From Diphasiastrum complanatum (lineage: Eukaryota; Streptophyta; Lycopodiopsida; Lycopodiales; Lycopodiaceae), in the NCBI GenBank assembly GCA_029204225.1, contig CM055096.1, forward strand, positions 69,151,444-69,215,443: a stretch of DNA of 64,000 nt, given 5' to 3'. The notes beneath the pieces are model-generated. The model was not told the origin of the DNA and ran no database searches. It saw only the letters and a list, made by a program, of their open reading frames with translations. Position numbers and translations under genes: made by a program. Of this stretch, positions 22,620-62,227 are shown one piece after another (positions within the stretch are counted from its first letter, which is position 1; every line of letters begins with the position of its first letter).

Positions 22620-23510
22620 GAAGCATTCAATCTATCATGTGAATCCAAAATATATGCATTTATTGAAGGCATCTATCTCTAAACAAGATCTTGATCACAA
22701 GAATAGATGCAAAATAGAAATGATTGAAAGACTAGCTATCCCACTACCTAGGGACTTGAGAAAGCTCAAAACTTGACCTCAATAAGATCCTACTTGATCT
22801 TAAGCCAAATCAAATCTATTAGAGTTAACAAGAATGGAAACTAGCTTTAATTTGCATAGAAATTGGATCTATAGTTGCCTCCTTTTTTATCTCAACTTCA
22901 CAAGGATAATAAATTCACCTAACCTGAATAAAAAAGAATCAAATGCACATAAATGCCTCTTCAAATCATTCCTACAAGATCAGGTTGAATCATAATGCAA
23001 TAATCAATCCAAACTATCCCACAAATCAAGCAAAAACTGAACACAATCTTGACTAGAATTGCATTTACTTGATGAGCACTTGTCAAAATCTTTGGGCTGA
23101 CCCCAAAATTGACTTTCTAAGATCTCAATAAGTCTAAGAAAGACCTATAACAGGTTCAAAGATAAGGATCTGCCTTCCTTTTAATTGATTGAAAAATATT
23201 CCTTGTGATTGACTCCACAAATTGAGTAGCATCAATGTGAAGAAAGTGCAAAATACTTGCTATCCACAAATTGAGTAGCATCAATGTGAAGAAAGTGCAA
23301 AATACTTGCTATTTTGATCCAATTGATAAGAGATGACCATAACTCGGATTTTGAAGCTAAAAATCCTATAAATAAAAAATCATTAGATACCTCTTCACTC
23401 GAATTGATCAAGGATTGAAGGTACTAATCATAGATTATGTCTAGATAGCAATCAATACTCGAATTGCATCAAAATCTATGATTCTAGCATGAAATGAAGC
23501 TCATTTCTTG
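22620..23510 (-). other. Copia leader and non-coding sequence with exact 49-bp tandem duplication
   Basis: This is sequence between gag and the PBS of the minus-strand copia element. It contains two identical 49-bp copies at 23214-23262 and 23263-23311. No other coding content. Confidence 0.6.
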
Positions 23511-23513
23511 GAA

Positions 23514-23527
23514 TGGCTCTGATACCA
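23514..23527 (-). other. Primer-binding site of the copia element
   Basis: TGGCTCTGATACCA, complementary in the element orientation to the initiator tRNA-Met 3' end, lies 2 bp from the LTR start TGCAGCAAAAC. Confidence 0.85.
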
Positions 23528-24139
23528 AATGCAGCAAAACAAACCCATTTGATCCTAGAAATGATGGAGAAATCACCTACTTAAGATCCAAACAAGATCT
23601 AGAAGCTAGATTACAAATCAATGCATTGATTCCTATCTTGTCTTGGCTTGAACTCCATGAATTAGCTCCAAAACTCTTCACACCTATGAATGTACGACTT
23701 GCTGCTGCCTGTGTACTGTACCTGCAACTCCAAACTCATTCAATGATCATAAAAAATTTATATGCCAATAGCATCCATCAATCAAATCATAGACTCAAAC
23801 TAGTCAAGAAGGAAAACCTCAATTTTTCTCATAATTAGATGGAAATCCCATCACATACTTATACATGTAGAGCTCGAATCTGAGCATATTAGGGCTTCTA
23901 TGTATTAATCACAATCTAACCCTAACATCTAACCTAAAGATCCAAATCATCCACCCTAATTAGGGGTCAAGATCTCAAGTATTTGGCAAATGTGACAAGC
24001 CACGACATGACCATAGTACAATCTATAAGCAATATGACCAAAATTGGTCAAGCTAGAATTGTGAAATTTTAACAGATTTCACTCACTCCCACTGCCCTCT
24101 CTCCACATCCCTCCCTCCTTTATTTAAATCCATTTCCAA

Positions 24140-24890
24140 TGTCCTACTTTCCATGCGTTAGCTCACTATATGGTCTGGAGGCAATTGCATCTCCCCCTTG
24201 GAGTCTCTTTGGTTTTCTAAGGCTATTACTTTAAATTCTAAGCTGCTGGCCTTGATTGAAGGGAGACTCTGCCGTAGTCTAAGTTGTAAAGGTGTTGTCA
24301 CTTGATCAAACATTATGGATTCCATTTACTCTCTTAGCCTCTCCCAACTTAAATATGATCTTGGCCTCTCTACTAGAGAATCCAACTTCCTCTCCTTCGC
24401 TTTCTCCTACGGAGATCTTGGCTCCCTCACTACCGCCTTACCTTCTGAATGCGACCAAAAGTGGCTCTTTAAGGCCTTTGACAAATCAGGCAAAATTTCT
24501 TACTCATCAGTCTTTTCACTACCAAAGAGCCGAACTTCTCCTAGGCTTGGTTCAATTCCAAATGGACCCTTTCTGATTCCCCCCTCTTGTGGAAGAACAG
24601 ATTTTGCCGAATTAACAATATCAAGAATGGCAAGCTTAAATTTTTTTCTCTTAGGATCATCCAACATTCTCTTCTTGTGAGTGCTTGTTATCGAGGTTAT
24701 GTATTACATGTTTGCACTAAATGCAAAAATTTTGATAAGGATGCGATCTATCTATTTTTTTCATTGTTATGCTCATCTTTGGAAATCAGTGTTTGATCTC
24801 TTTATTGCGCGCTTCCATGTTAGATTCAAGAGATTCAGTCACACAGATTTACTGCTGAAGGATATCACTTTTGAGGATTTAGAGACAAAG
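24140..24890 (+). mobile_element. Plant L1-type LINE fragment, zf-RVT region
   Basis: Across three frames the plus strand encodes the LINE C-terminal region, including LWKNRFCRINNIKNGKLKFF and SLRIIQHSLLVSACYRGYVLH, followed by CTKCKNFDKDAI and HLFFHCYAHLW, giving the C-x2-C...H-x-F-x2-C pattern of the zf-RVT domain. It may be the missing 3' part of the LINE at 18.2-19.3 kb. Confidence 0.72.
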
Positions 24891-25229
24891 GCTTTTTGGC
24901 GGCATATTAGAGTAATTACAGGCTTTGGAACATATGGCTAGATAGGAATATCAGGAAATTTGGGAGTGGTTCTTTTTAAAGAGGCTGAAATTTTTTCGCT
25001 ATTGTAAGTTTACTTTCAACATGTACTTTGTATATATTTCATAATCTATGGTTAGATTTTCTTGGGAGGTAGTAATTATACTACTTTGTGTATCTTCTTT
25101 CATCTATGTCTTAGAAGTTTCTTGTAGTAAGACTTAAGATGCCTTGCAATCATCGAGTGCTAGAGGGTAGAGTTGTAATTAATGCTATCAATTTAAGTAC
25201 TTATAGATAATTTTTATTACTTTAATGCT

Positions 25230-25985
25230 TGAATACAAAAAGATGTTTCAAGGAAATATTTGAGATCGAAGAAGTACATGGATTTAAAAAAGAACTAGTG
25301 CTTGGCTCTAGACTATTTTGTGATATCTATAAAAGTTAATTTTTTCTCAATAAGTTTTCCAACTAAAGTTTTTCTTTAGTGAGCTTGTAAATGTGAGCAA
25401 GCTTGCCATTTGAGCAAGCCTTCAAGAACATGCTGATTTTCACTCATACATGAGCGAATATTTGTCTGCTTTTCTCCACTCATAGGAGCAAGCATTTGTT
25501 AGCTTTACAAGATTGTGTTTATTTATAAGAAAAAAGTAGGAATGCTTTAAGATTGCTTTTGTTGTTTAAAGTCAATGAAATGTTTCAAGATGTAATACTT
25601 GAAAGGAATTTTTCAAAAGAATATTGAGACTGAATAAATAATCAAGAAAATAAATAAATAAAGATTTAGAAAGAATTGGCATTTTGCTTTAAACTATTTT
25701 TAGATATCAAGTGGATTTTAAATAAATTTTCTAACAAATAAAGTTTTTTTTAGTGAGCTGGGAAATGTGAGCAAACTTGCCATTCAAGTGAGCCTTTGAG
25801 AACAAGTTTTTTTTGTCTTCACTCATACACAAGCAAGCATTTGTTAGTTTTTCTCCACTAATATGAGCAAGTATTTGTTAGCTTTCTAGAGGATTATGTG
25901 CTGTTTTATGAGAAAAAATCACAAACGATTAAAGATTTACAATTTTTGTTTTGTTTGCATGGTTAATGAAATGTGTCAAACAAAA
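25230..25985. repeat. Diverged tandem duplication of about 374 bp
   Basis: Corresponding words occur in the same order in both halves, for example GAGCTTGTAAATGTGAGCAA (25381) with GAGCTGGGAAATGTGAGCAA (25755), CACTCATACA, GCAAGCATTTGTTAG and GTCAATGAAATG with GTTAATGAAATG. The limits are approximate. Confidence 0.7.
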
Positions 25986-26976
25986 TTTTATACTTCATAG
26001 TTACAAGTATTTTGTGATATATGTACGATACACAATTTCCATCACAACATTTAGACTTTACATTCTTGTATGTGGAATTTATCTTGTTTTTTAAAGCATA
26101 CAACAAAAGTGTGAATATAGTCCATTGTCAATGATGCATTTGATATCTTAGTGTGGAGGCTCTATGAACAATCAAAATTGATGAACATAGTAATATGGAT
26201 GATTTACTTCAACATCCAAATACACAAAAGATATTCTCAACATAAAAGAAAAGGTGCAATGGTTGAAAACAAAATTGCATCTTTTTGCATTTTCAAGCTA
26301 ATGTATGTGAGAGGCACAATGCCTATTTGAGTTTTGAGACTTAAAATTTCAATTTGAACCAAGGACAACACAGGTTGATGAATGCACACATTGTGAATTT
26401 TTTTTCATTTAATGCATGGATCAACTAGGCTAGGTTGTCAAACATATCATTGACACATTCCAAGCATATAAAAGTTCATCGCATATGCCTTTGGGCAAGT
26501 ATTGGTGACCTTGATATTTTTTAGTTCCACATACAACAATTTTTGTGGAGTTGATAGATTACATAAGCCCTTAAATGTTTTCTGCTTTTTGAAGAGATAT
26601 TTTGCAAAGCCTTTCAAGGTTCCTACATTACTTGGATGATTTCAATACATGGTTATAGTTAGAAGTAGCATTTCTAAGGCGTTATCACCAAGAGCACCAA
26701 AATGAAAGAATCCTTGATAAGTTGCAACTCATTAGAAGTTATAAAGAAGACACAAGTAAAAGCTTGACATTATTGGTACCTTCTTAAGAACTTCAAACAT
26801 TGGGCAAACATTGTGGCCAACTATTAGATGCGAACTACTCTTTAAAATAATTAAAAAGTAAATATTTACACCGAATATGTATTGACATCGAGAAGTATTT
26901 CTACCAATCCTAATATGAAATAATGTAGAGAGAATCAACCACCTATTTCTTAACCATCATAAAGAGATACTAAAGT
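25986..26976. other. AT-rich intergenic sequence
   Basis: No coding or repeat structure recognised. Confidence 0.45.
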
Positions 26977-27560
26977 GTGTTCCCATATATGGAAAACAAG
27001 CAGGCTACAGAGAGCCCCTTTCACACCAATGACAACGACCGCATATTTGTGCAGAAACTCTGCCTGGAAACTGAAGCAAGTGATCATAGATTTAAGTTAT
27101 ATCTAGCTTCAGGTGCAGAGTTGGAGACTTGGAATGTCAGAGTTTCGAAGCTCCCAATTTGGATTCAAGACTACATAGAGTTAATTAATTTTCATGTTTT
27201 AGATTTAGCACGTACAGACATGATTCTAGGGTACGAATGGTTATTTGATATATCTCTTTATATTGATTTCAAGAAGCATGTGCTCTCATTTCAAGAGGAG
27301 AATAAAGTTGTTGCACTGTTTGGAGACAGATACATCCATCTAGGATGATTTCAATGACTAATATAATGAAAAAAAAAATATTCATAGTATGAAGCTTATT
27401 CTTTGTTTGCCAAATCCATTTTGGAATTTTCTGAAATGAATCTAAGTAGTTGTGAATTGTCTAAAATTCTTAACTTAGTGGACTTAGATCATGAGAAAAT
27501 AGAGAAAAATAAGATCATAGATGAATTTAAAGATGTTTTCAGCTTAATTACCTCATGGTA
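26977..27560 (+). pseudogene. Ty3/gypsy protease fragment and start of the RT region
   Basis: The plus strand encodes VQKLCLETEASDHRFKLYLA, ELETWNVRVSKLPIWIQDY and RTDMILGYEWLFD, parallel block by block to the protease of the gypsy element at 6.8-7.3 kb. The catalytic D-S-G segment is missing at the 5' side. After a frame break, IIDEFKDVFSL matches the spacer that precedes RT. Nothing further of RT is seen. Confidence 0.72.
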
Positions 27561-30228
27561 TACCTTTGCTCATAGTTTGAAAAATCATGTTTTAACATGG
27601 TTTGAGGCAATTTGTAAACTTTTCTTGAAATTAAGTGAATCATCGTTGAAGGACACTTACATCCTTGAGAAAGTGTTCAGACTCTCAATACGATCAAGAT
27701 TGTATTTGATTTCAAGATTAGATACATTATGGATAAAGTTCATAGTATGTGCTTAATCTTGATGATCAACACTTTTGCTCATCTTATGATCTTGATCTCT
27801 ATGATCTTTGTGATCTTTGTGAAGATTATCAAAATATTATCTTCCTATCTCGAGTTTGGGGCCATGTCCATGGTTATTTCCACTAAATTTCATGGTGTAC
27901 ATAAAAGGTATGTGAATTGAGCACATAACCTTCTAGTATAGGTTGGATTTGAGTTAGGTAGATTCAATTTTGATGATATGCAGAAGTTCAGATAGCATGC
28001 AATGTCATATTATATGCATGCAAGCCACATGCAATCAGTGCTTGCAACATGCAAAGTGGTTTCTGTGATCTACACATGTCTAGGTAGTTTTATGAGTTGA
28101 CATGTAGTACATGCAACATCCATGCATGCAGTTACACATGTGGATCTCTGGTAGGTGAATTAGTTCAATTAAGTGGACTTTCCATGCAACTCCATTGTAG
28201 GAATTCGAGTCTCTCTCATGTAGGAAAAGCTTGGCATATTGTGAATAATGAGATTGGTGTTTTAGACTCATTCTCTCTCTACCCGAGTTTTCTATCATTG
28301 ATTTTCTCTCTTTACCCGAAAGCAGGCTGTTTTTCCCATACTGAGCACTTAGAATTATTTTTGACATTCAATTCTCATAGTGAGAAGTCTGATGTATGCC
28401 ATTGTGCTCTTGTCATAGATTTTTCAAGTATATTGTTCTCTGATCAATCTTGTGCAATCACAACACCTCAGTAAGATCCTGTAGGGTGTGTGGTGAAGTT
28501 CACACGTGCTAAAAACTTCACAATCTTTATGAGACATGGAAGCCTTTGATTTTTATCATGGTGCAACCATCTTCATGCAAGTGGTACTTTCAAATCAAAG
28601 ATCATCATCAAGCATGGTGGAAGCACTTGGATATACTAGCAAATTGGTGGAATACTCTTCAAAGATGCTGACAAATGATTTCTACCAAAGAAATCTTATC
28701 ATGGATATGGTGAGGGTGCTATGATGAATCCTTTTGCTGGTTTTTTACTTCATATGCATACCAAAGGATCCACTCAAGAAGTTTCACAAACTCCTTGATC
28801 TTACCAAGCTAGTTTTTGAGGAGTGTGAAAAATTGTCAAAATCTATCTTGGATATTTTTTGTGTTTCGAGTTTGTGAGAAAATATCACATGTGTGGAGCA
28901 TGTTCCCACATGTAGAAAAAGTAAAAATAGTTCACTCATTTTGACTTTAGGGGTATCATAAAGATTTTGTATCAAGCATCCTGGTGTAGAACTTTGATAG
29001 GGACAATTTTGGCTTTAGAGGTCAAATGGTCAAGTACACATGTTTTGTCATGATTAGGCCAAAATTCAATTGTGATGTAACTCCAGCTAGTAAGGTTTCT
29101 TACACATGTCAAGTTTAGGTTTGATGAGTGATGCACCCTATGTGGTGGCAAAAGTCAAAGGGTCCAATCGTAAGTGAGAAAATTGGTAGAAGGGCCCAAT
29201 CAAAATCAAAGGATGTGAAGTCACTCATCCATAGGATGTTAGAGGTCTTAGAAAATAGGATTGAAGCTTGGATCTTCACGAGTTCTATATGTACTTTGAT
29301 TTTCTATTATAATCTAATGTGAGTTTTTGAGTCAATTTGGAGATTCATCAATTTTGAGTGTATTTCTCTCTCTACCCTTCACCAAAAGTGGTGGTTTCTC
29401 TCTCTACCCGAGGAGAGGAGCTTGTTGGGACTTAGTTTTCAGTAGTACATGTTTCCACACGTGTGACACTACTTTGGTTATGAATGTATGCATGTAACTT
29501 TGCCTCTTTGCCTTAGATTTCATCAATTGATCTTGGATTTCAATCAAAAGAAGATCTATAGTGCAAAAGCTTTGCTTAGGAGATCAATTTCACACTTTAG
29601 GGCATTCCCACATGTGTGAATTTTCACAAAATAGACCAAAATTTCTGTTACACACTTCAAGAACTTTTTGATGGTGATCACGTATGAATCTTAGTACACA
29701 TTAACTATAGTCCAACTACTATCCTAGGATAGTAAGATATAAGATATTTTTCTATAGATAAAAGCCTAAATTGCCATAAAAAACTGCCCGTCTAAGCTAT
29801 TCAATAATAGTCTTCTAGTGTAGCCATAGTTATAAGCTTTCAAGCTATAGACTTGAAACTCCTTAGAGTTTTATTTTTCTTGCTCTTTGTGGCTCAAAAA
29901 ACAAAACATTGTTCTGAAGAGTTTTTCTCGTGACGAGTCCTCAAATTTAGATCATGATCTTGAGCTCTATCATGATTAGCTTTCATAGTAGTAGAGCATA
30001 GGCAATTCAGTTCAAATTATGTACCTCTATTTTGAGATATATAAAGTTTGAAATATCGCATTTCAGTTGAGTACAACAATATTAAAAAAAATTTGTCTAT
30101 TTTGTTGGCTTTGTATGTGATTGTCTAATTTATTTATTTTCTCAGCTATTGGTAATTGTGGAGGTAAGATCATGGTAGATTAGTGCCATTCTACTATCAG
30201 ACATTGATCCTAATATTGTGATCTTCTT
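27561..30228. other. Degenerate intergenic sequence
   Basis: No protein family recognised. The phrase TTCTCTCTCTACCCGA recurs with variation at about 28270, 28306, 29364 and 29396, suggesting dispersed copies of one repeat. A GTGTGGAAC/ACATGTGTGAA-type word is also frequent. Confidence 0.35.
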
Positions 30229-30935
30229 TTGATCATGGTTTATCCAAGATTTCCAACAAACTGTCTTTGTTGCCCTCAAACAGATGGAAAAGGTGAGCAA
30301 ATGAAGGAGTACCTATTTCACTCAATAATTGAATCTCTCATGTATGTCATGATATGTGCCAGACCATACATTTCTTATGCAATTAACACATTGAGCCAAT
30401 TCATTGCAAACCTTGGAACAACACATTGGAAGACACTTATCAAAGTGGCAAGATATTTATAGACCACCAAGAACCAATGTGTTTGCTACAATGAACCAAA
30501 TGTAAAAGATAGTCGTGTTTTGCATGGCTACACAAATGCAAATTGGGCAAGAAATGTGGATACACAAAAATCCACATCATATTATATATTACTACTGAAC
30601 AATGGTCCTATTTTGTGGAACAACAAAAAGTAGACTTCAATAGCCTTATCTTATGCTGAAGTAGAGTATATCTCCGCAACACATGCCAAGAAAAAGGCAT
30701 TTGGCTTAGAAAATTACTTTTTGACATTGAAGTATCTCAAAATAGTCCAACTCAATTATTTTGTGATTATTAAAGTGCTATTGCTTCATCAATAAATCTC
30801 ATGTGTCATTCTAGGAGTAAACACATTGAGATAAAATATCATTATCTTAGAGAGAAAGTTCTAGATAGAGATGTCTGTCTGATTTTCTGCAAAACACATA
30901 ATCAGAAAGTTATAGGAATCCTCGTTAAGGGGGAG
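30229..30935 (+). pseudogene. Ty1/copia RT C-terminus and RNase H
   Basis: With stops, the plus strand encodes KEYLFHSIIESLMYVMICAR, ISYAINTLSQFIAN, HWKTLIKVARYL, GYTNANWARNVDTQKSTSYY and ALSYAEVEYISATHAKKKAF, then the end with HSRSKHIEIKYH-like sequence in another frame. It ends at a polypurine tract (TTAAGGGGGAG, 30925-30935). Confidence 0.85.
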
Positions 30936-32000
30936 TGTTAGAATTTTCACCTAAATTTAGCTTTTAATGAGGACCAATTAAGTTTGCAGAAATACTCAAG
31001 TTTTCTAACACTCTATATAAAATACACGGAGTTTGGCACAATCTTTAGGAATATATGGAATTAAGCACAATTTGCATAAATACACTAAGTTTTGGACAGA
31101 TCGACAAATGCTGATCGACATTGGTCAATGAAAATCATGAGTTTCCAAAATGAAGTTTTGAGTGGCCGAAAAATGTCGAAAGACATAAGTAGGAAAAATG
31201 CCCAAAGGCCTAAGTCTCAAAAAATACCGATTGGTATTTTTCTCAACTTAAAAGATAATCATTGAAATACAAGTCCTAGAATGTTGATCGACATAAGTGA
31301 TAACAAATGCTGATACATAGATGTCAACAAATGCAAACTCAAGTGCCAAAAGCCCATTTAGTGGAAAGGTGCCAACTTTGACCAATCAATGAAAATGTCG
31401 ACGGTTGACATTTTCATGGTGCTACTCAAAATAGAGCTCTTCCTCTTGAAAGTATTTTTTCCTAAAGGATTGCCCTTAAGTAGAGTTTGTCTACAAGAAA
31501 CAAACAAAGACAAACTGCCAAAATACATAGGATTGTAAAACTGGAGAAGCAACGCAATGACGCCGAAACTCGAGTATGATCTTCAACAACTATGTAAAAT
31601 ATCTATTGTTGCTTTTACGAGGTATAATAAGTCTGAGCCAATACTTGGTATGTCAATCTACCATCTCTAGTATCAAGTACTTACCCTAGCAGCTATCATA
31701 AATCTCCAAGCACTTGTGTGCTCTATTTAAACATGTCTAGAATCAAAGCGAGAGCTAATGTTAATGGTCGAATGATCAGATGGAACGTAATGCATGATAC
31801 TCTGAACATGAGAATAAAGATACATGCAATCACATCCATCAGACAAGTAGAGACATAATGAATTAGTGTTGAGTGTAATAGTTTTGATCATCTCAGTATT
31901 GTATTATCAATCTTCAAACTGCTTTGAGAAGTCCACGCAACATGTGAATGTTTTCTATTAGTGTATATTGTAGTTTTGTTATTGAATAAATTACCTTTTA
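30936..32000 (+). repeat. 3' LTR of the copia element (right end not fixed)
   Basis: TGTTAGAATTTTCACC starts directly after the polypurine tract, as expected for a copia 3' LTR. I cannot place the CA terminus; the end given is only a guess from typical length. No second LTR was found upstream. Confidence 0.5.
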
Positions 32001-33614
32001 AGGATCAGTCCAAAATATCTAATGCATGAATGTCACGTACTAACTTTTTTCTTTTCTTTTTGCATTTTTGATATGGTTCATACTAGTTCATTCAATTCAA
32101 GTTATTAAGTTCAGTTCACGATCTTTGTTTGTTCTATATTGCTATGTACATTCTTTATTCCACATTGCCAGCTGACTGATCAAACTAACTTTCATCTATT
32201 AGCACTACCATGGTTGTCTACAACGACTCAAATAGTTTCAGATAGTAGGCTAGATCGATCATCTAATATTATCATTAGCATGCTAGTGAATTTGCAAATT
32301 TCTTTATATAATCACAAAATTAATATCTAATCATATAGAATAGGGTATCAGAGTTTTCATACTCATGGGAATTCTTTAAGTCTGTCCTACATATTTTCCC
32401 CACATCTTGGTGCTAGAAGGTGCACCACTAGCCCCTAATCATGTGCCACAAGGTGCTCTCACTTAGATGCATGAACTACCATACATGAGGCGATTCCCAT
32501 GAATCTCCCATCTAGCCTAGCCAAACCAAGCAAACGTGACATGATCCTTATCATCGTGCTGCAAAAGGTATGACCAAAATATTGACAATGTGAGCACCTA
32601 CACTTGCAAAAGCTACTATTTGTCCTTCCAAGATATCAACCTCTACCCATATGCCTCGTCCCACCCCAAGCATGGCTATAAAATCCTTAGAACACTAAGA
32701 AGGTCAATGCAAAGTGGATAGTATGAAAGAAAAAAAAAACTAACACACTTCTAAAGTTGCCAAACACATATGCCAATAGATAGAGGGTCCATGCACATCT
32801 GTGAAATTCTTAATTGTTTTGATATCACAATAAAAATGTTAAATACATTGGTCAGACTGACTTTACAAAAAAATTGCAAGTTTTTAAGATATATACTATT
32901 AGTACAATGAAAACGTCTTGACTATATTAGCAATATTAAAAAAAAAAAAAGTCTCAGACAATTATAATGTTTGAAGGTATTGTAAGTCATATCACAATCA
33001 TTTAGCTAGTAGATTTTTTACCCACTCAGATCAGAGACAAAAATAGTAGATCATGTAAGCAAAATAGTCTATGAAAAATTTAAGAACCAAAACAAATATT
33101 AGAACATTATGAATCTTTGGAGCAATAGTCACTTATGAAATAACCAAGGTGGAGTACATAGTAAGTTCATATAAGAAGGCAATGTACAATCTTGCTCAAA
33201 TCAAGCTTAGTTGTGTCTAGAAGAAAACAATGTCTAATGATTGATTATTAGTTGTACTGAGGATGACAATGCATAAACCATATCGCCCTATGATTGATAA
33301 TCTTCTACTCACTCGTGGATCAATCTCTATTATTAAATCTAAGCATCTTAAACTATTGTCGTTTAATCATTAACATGTTTAGTTTACAAGTGTATAATAA
33401 CAACCTAGAAAAAAGTAATTAAAAGGGCTATGATTGTTCTATGTCTTTGTAGTATGTACTTAAATTTGACATGGGGCATAGGCCACGATTAGTCAATGAA
33501 GAGAGATTGTACAAAATTGCTTATGCAAAGTTATCAAAAATGTGTATGAAAATTGTTGCACATACTTTGACCAAAGAGAGCGATGAGTTTACATGACAAC
33601 ACCACATACAGTCT
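32001..33614. other. AT-rich intergenic sequence
   Basis: No coding content recognised. Confidence 0.4.
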
Positions 33615-33761
33615 GGTAATTTAGGTTAATTATTTTTTCTCTTTACTATTAACGCTATCTGTTGTTGCTTGTTCTGTTATTGTATTATGGTAATTAGGTT
33701 ATTTATTTTTTCTCTTTACTATTAATGCTATTTGTTGTTGCTTGTACTTTTATTGTATTTT
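33615..33761. repeat. Two-copy tandem repeat, 74-bp unit
   Basis: GGTAATTTAGGTTAATTATT (33615) and GGTAATTAGGTTATTTATT (33689) start two copies that share TTTTTTCTCTTTACTATTAA and TGTTGTTGCTTGT. Confidence 0.88.
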
Positions 33762-35895
33762 ATAACTATCATCTATCATTATGATAACTATATTTTCATG
33801 TTTTCAACAACCAAACAAATAGAGTGTAGATGGTGAAGGAGTACTAGGATTGGTGGCACTCTTTTGAGGTCCATTAAGGTCGACCCTACAACAACAATAA
33901 TATTGGCAACGTTTTCTATGCAAATGTTGGAAGTCAAACATAAGTATTTCTCACATTTATAGATTGTTGGTAAGTGTCGATCTTCCTATGCTCCTGAGAG
34001 ACAGCCATGACTAACATTGTTTTGAGATGTAGTGTACAAGTTAGTTTGTTTTGAGACTCCTTTGGTTCCCAAGACAACCTCTAGGACCTTCTTATGTTGG
34101 CTTTTGATGCTAGTCTTGTCCAAGATCCAAACAATGCCCTTAAGTGGATTAAATGAGGATAAGTGACTTTTCTCACTACACATGCCTCTTTCTATTCTCA
34201 AGGATGCTTTGGTATAGAGCCAATAGTGCCTATTTTTGGTGAAATAATACAAAATGCATTATTAGGTAGTGGCTAATCTATTAAATCACAATATTCACAA
34301 AATTGAGTATTAGAGTCCCTACTATATATTGTTGCAAACTTATAGGAGGCATGGTAGATGTTAATGTAAAAAATCTCAAGTCCACAAATCTAATTATGCC
34401 CCCAAAAGCTCAAAAAACCTTTCCGGACAGGGCATTAGGTCCATCAAAACTCGAGCAACACATAACGCTCAGGACATTGTAGAAGCAAATTTTATCCTAG
34501 CAAAAGTCTTGGGGCAAGGGCTACCCATTTGGGCCTTGTCTCTACATTATGGAGTGGGAGCTGTCCCTTTGGGCCCTGTGATGTTGGGCTCCCGCCCTTG
34601 GCCAGGGACCTTGTGTGCACAAAGCCCTTGCTCCTTAGCTTTAGAAATACACAATTATTTAAAATTTCGTATATTGCTTGATGGAGATCAATGAATCCTA
34701 TACACTAGAAAACTTAAGATTGAAATTAAAATTCTTCTATTATGCAAAAGCAAGTGTCACGTTTTTGAAAAGATGTAGAATTAGTTTGGAAGAAAGATGC
34801 AACTCCATTATTAAAAAATGACATATTATAAGAAGCATTGCCATACACATGGCATTTAACTAATCAAAAGTTAAAACAACGTGATTGAAATACAATAGGG
34901 GCATTCAAATCTTTAAAAATAAAAAGACAAAGATTGCATTATGAATTAAAAATTAAATAAAAAAAGATTTCAATGGTCAAACTCAATTAAGAGTGACAAC
35001 TCTACTTTTAACAAATAGTCATAATCACAATAGCTTATTTATCCATATTACATTACAACAAAGCTAAAAACAAAAGTTGCATTCTTAAAAAAATAGAAAA
35101 TATCAAAGTTCGTTTTAATGCTTAATTCACTTTTCAGTGGCATCTCCACTTTTAACAAATTATCACAATAACTTAAATTTTAGTGGTGACAAAAATGAAA
35201 ATGATTAGAACATACTTTTCATCACAATTAAGAGTGTATCTAGGGCGCACCCTCACCCTCATGTAACTTAACTATTGTATGTACACACACACACACTCAC
35301 ACTCAGGATGGCTCATGCGTCTTTGTAAATTGTAAGCTTAACACAACAACATCAAAGTGAAGAAGGTGTGTAAGTAAGGACCGGTGAAGAATAATAATAA
35401 GGTCATCAAATTTGTTTGAATTGAGTGAGCCTTATCATTCATTGATTGTCTTCATGTTGCATTCCCGACATGTACTGATACTTGTACATGTCGTATGAAA
35501 AACATGTGATGTATAGTTTTCGTGAGCCTTGAACATATCCATGCTTTCCAAGAGCATGCCAATTGCATGAATGATGGCATGGCACGACACAACGGCAAGG
35601 GCACAACATTACCAATGCTCAAGGAAACCTCTTTCGAGTTATCCTCACAAAACCTGCATTTTATAGAATTCTCAATTTTTTGAAGACTTTTACTTATATA
35701 AAAAATCGTGAGACATTCTGTTTTTGAGAAAATTTGCAAATTCCTATAGTTTGCTAGATTTCCCAAGCACACCAGCATTAGCATTGCTTGATGCTTGTTA
35801 CATGCTCAAACTGAAAAATGGCGGGCGACGATCGATGACACGTACGGCAACTGTGTTAAAATAATAATTTATCATTCCATTGATTGGGGAAGGCT
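33762..35895. other. Upstream region of PCH2, no gene recognised
   Basis: AT-rich sequence with a short AC tract (35282-35296). No clear TATA box could be assigned. The last 600 bp are less AT-rich and presumably contain the PCH2 promoter and 5' leader; an in-frame TGA at 35881-35883 lies just before the first ATG. Confidence 0.35.

Positions 35896-62227
<26,332 letters not shown>

Noticed and set aside
28097-28474. Open frame of 125 codons, plus strand
   Set aside because: Composition is Ser/Cys/His-rich without conserved pattern and overlaps an opposite-strand frame of similar quality. Neither resembles a protein family.
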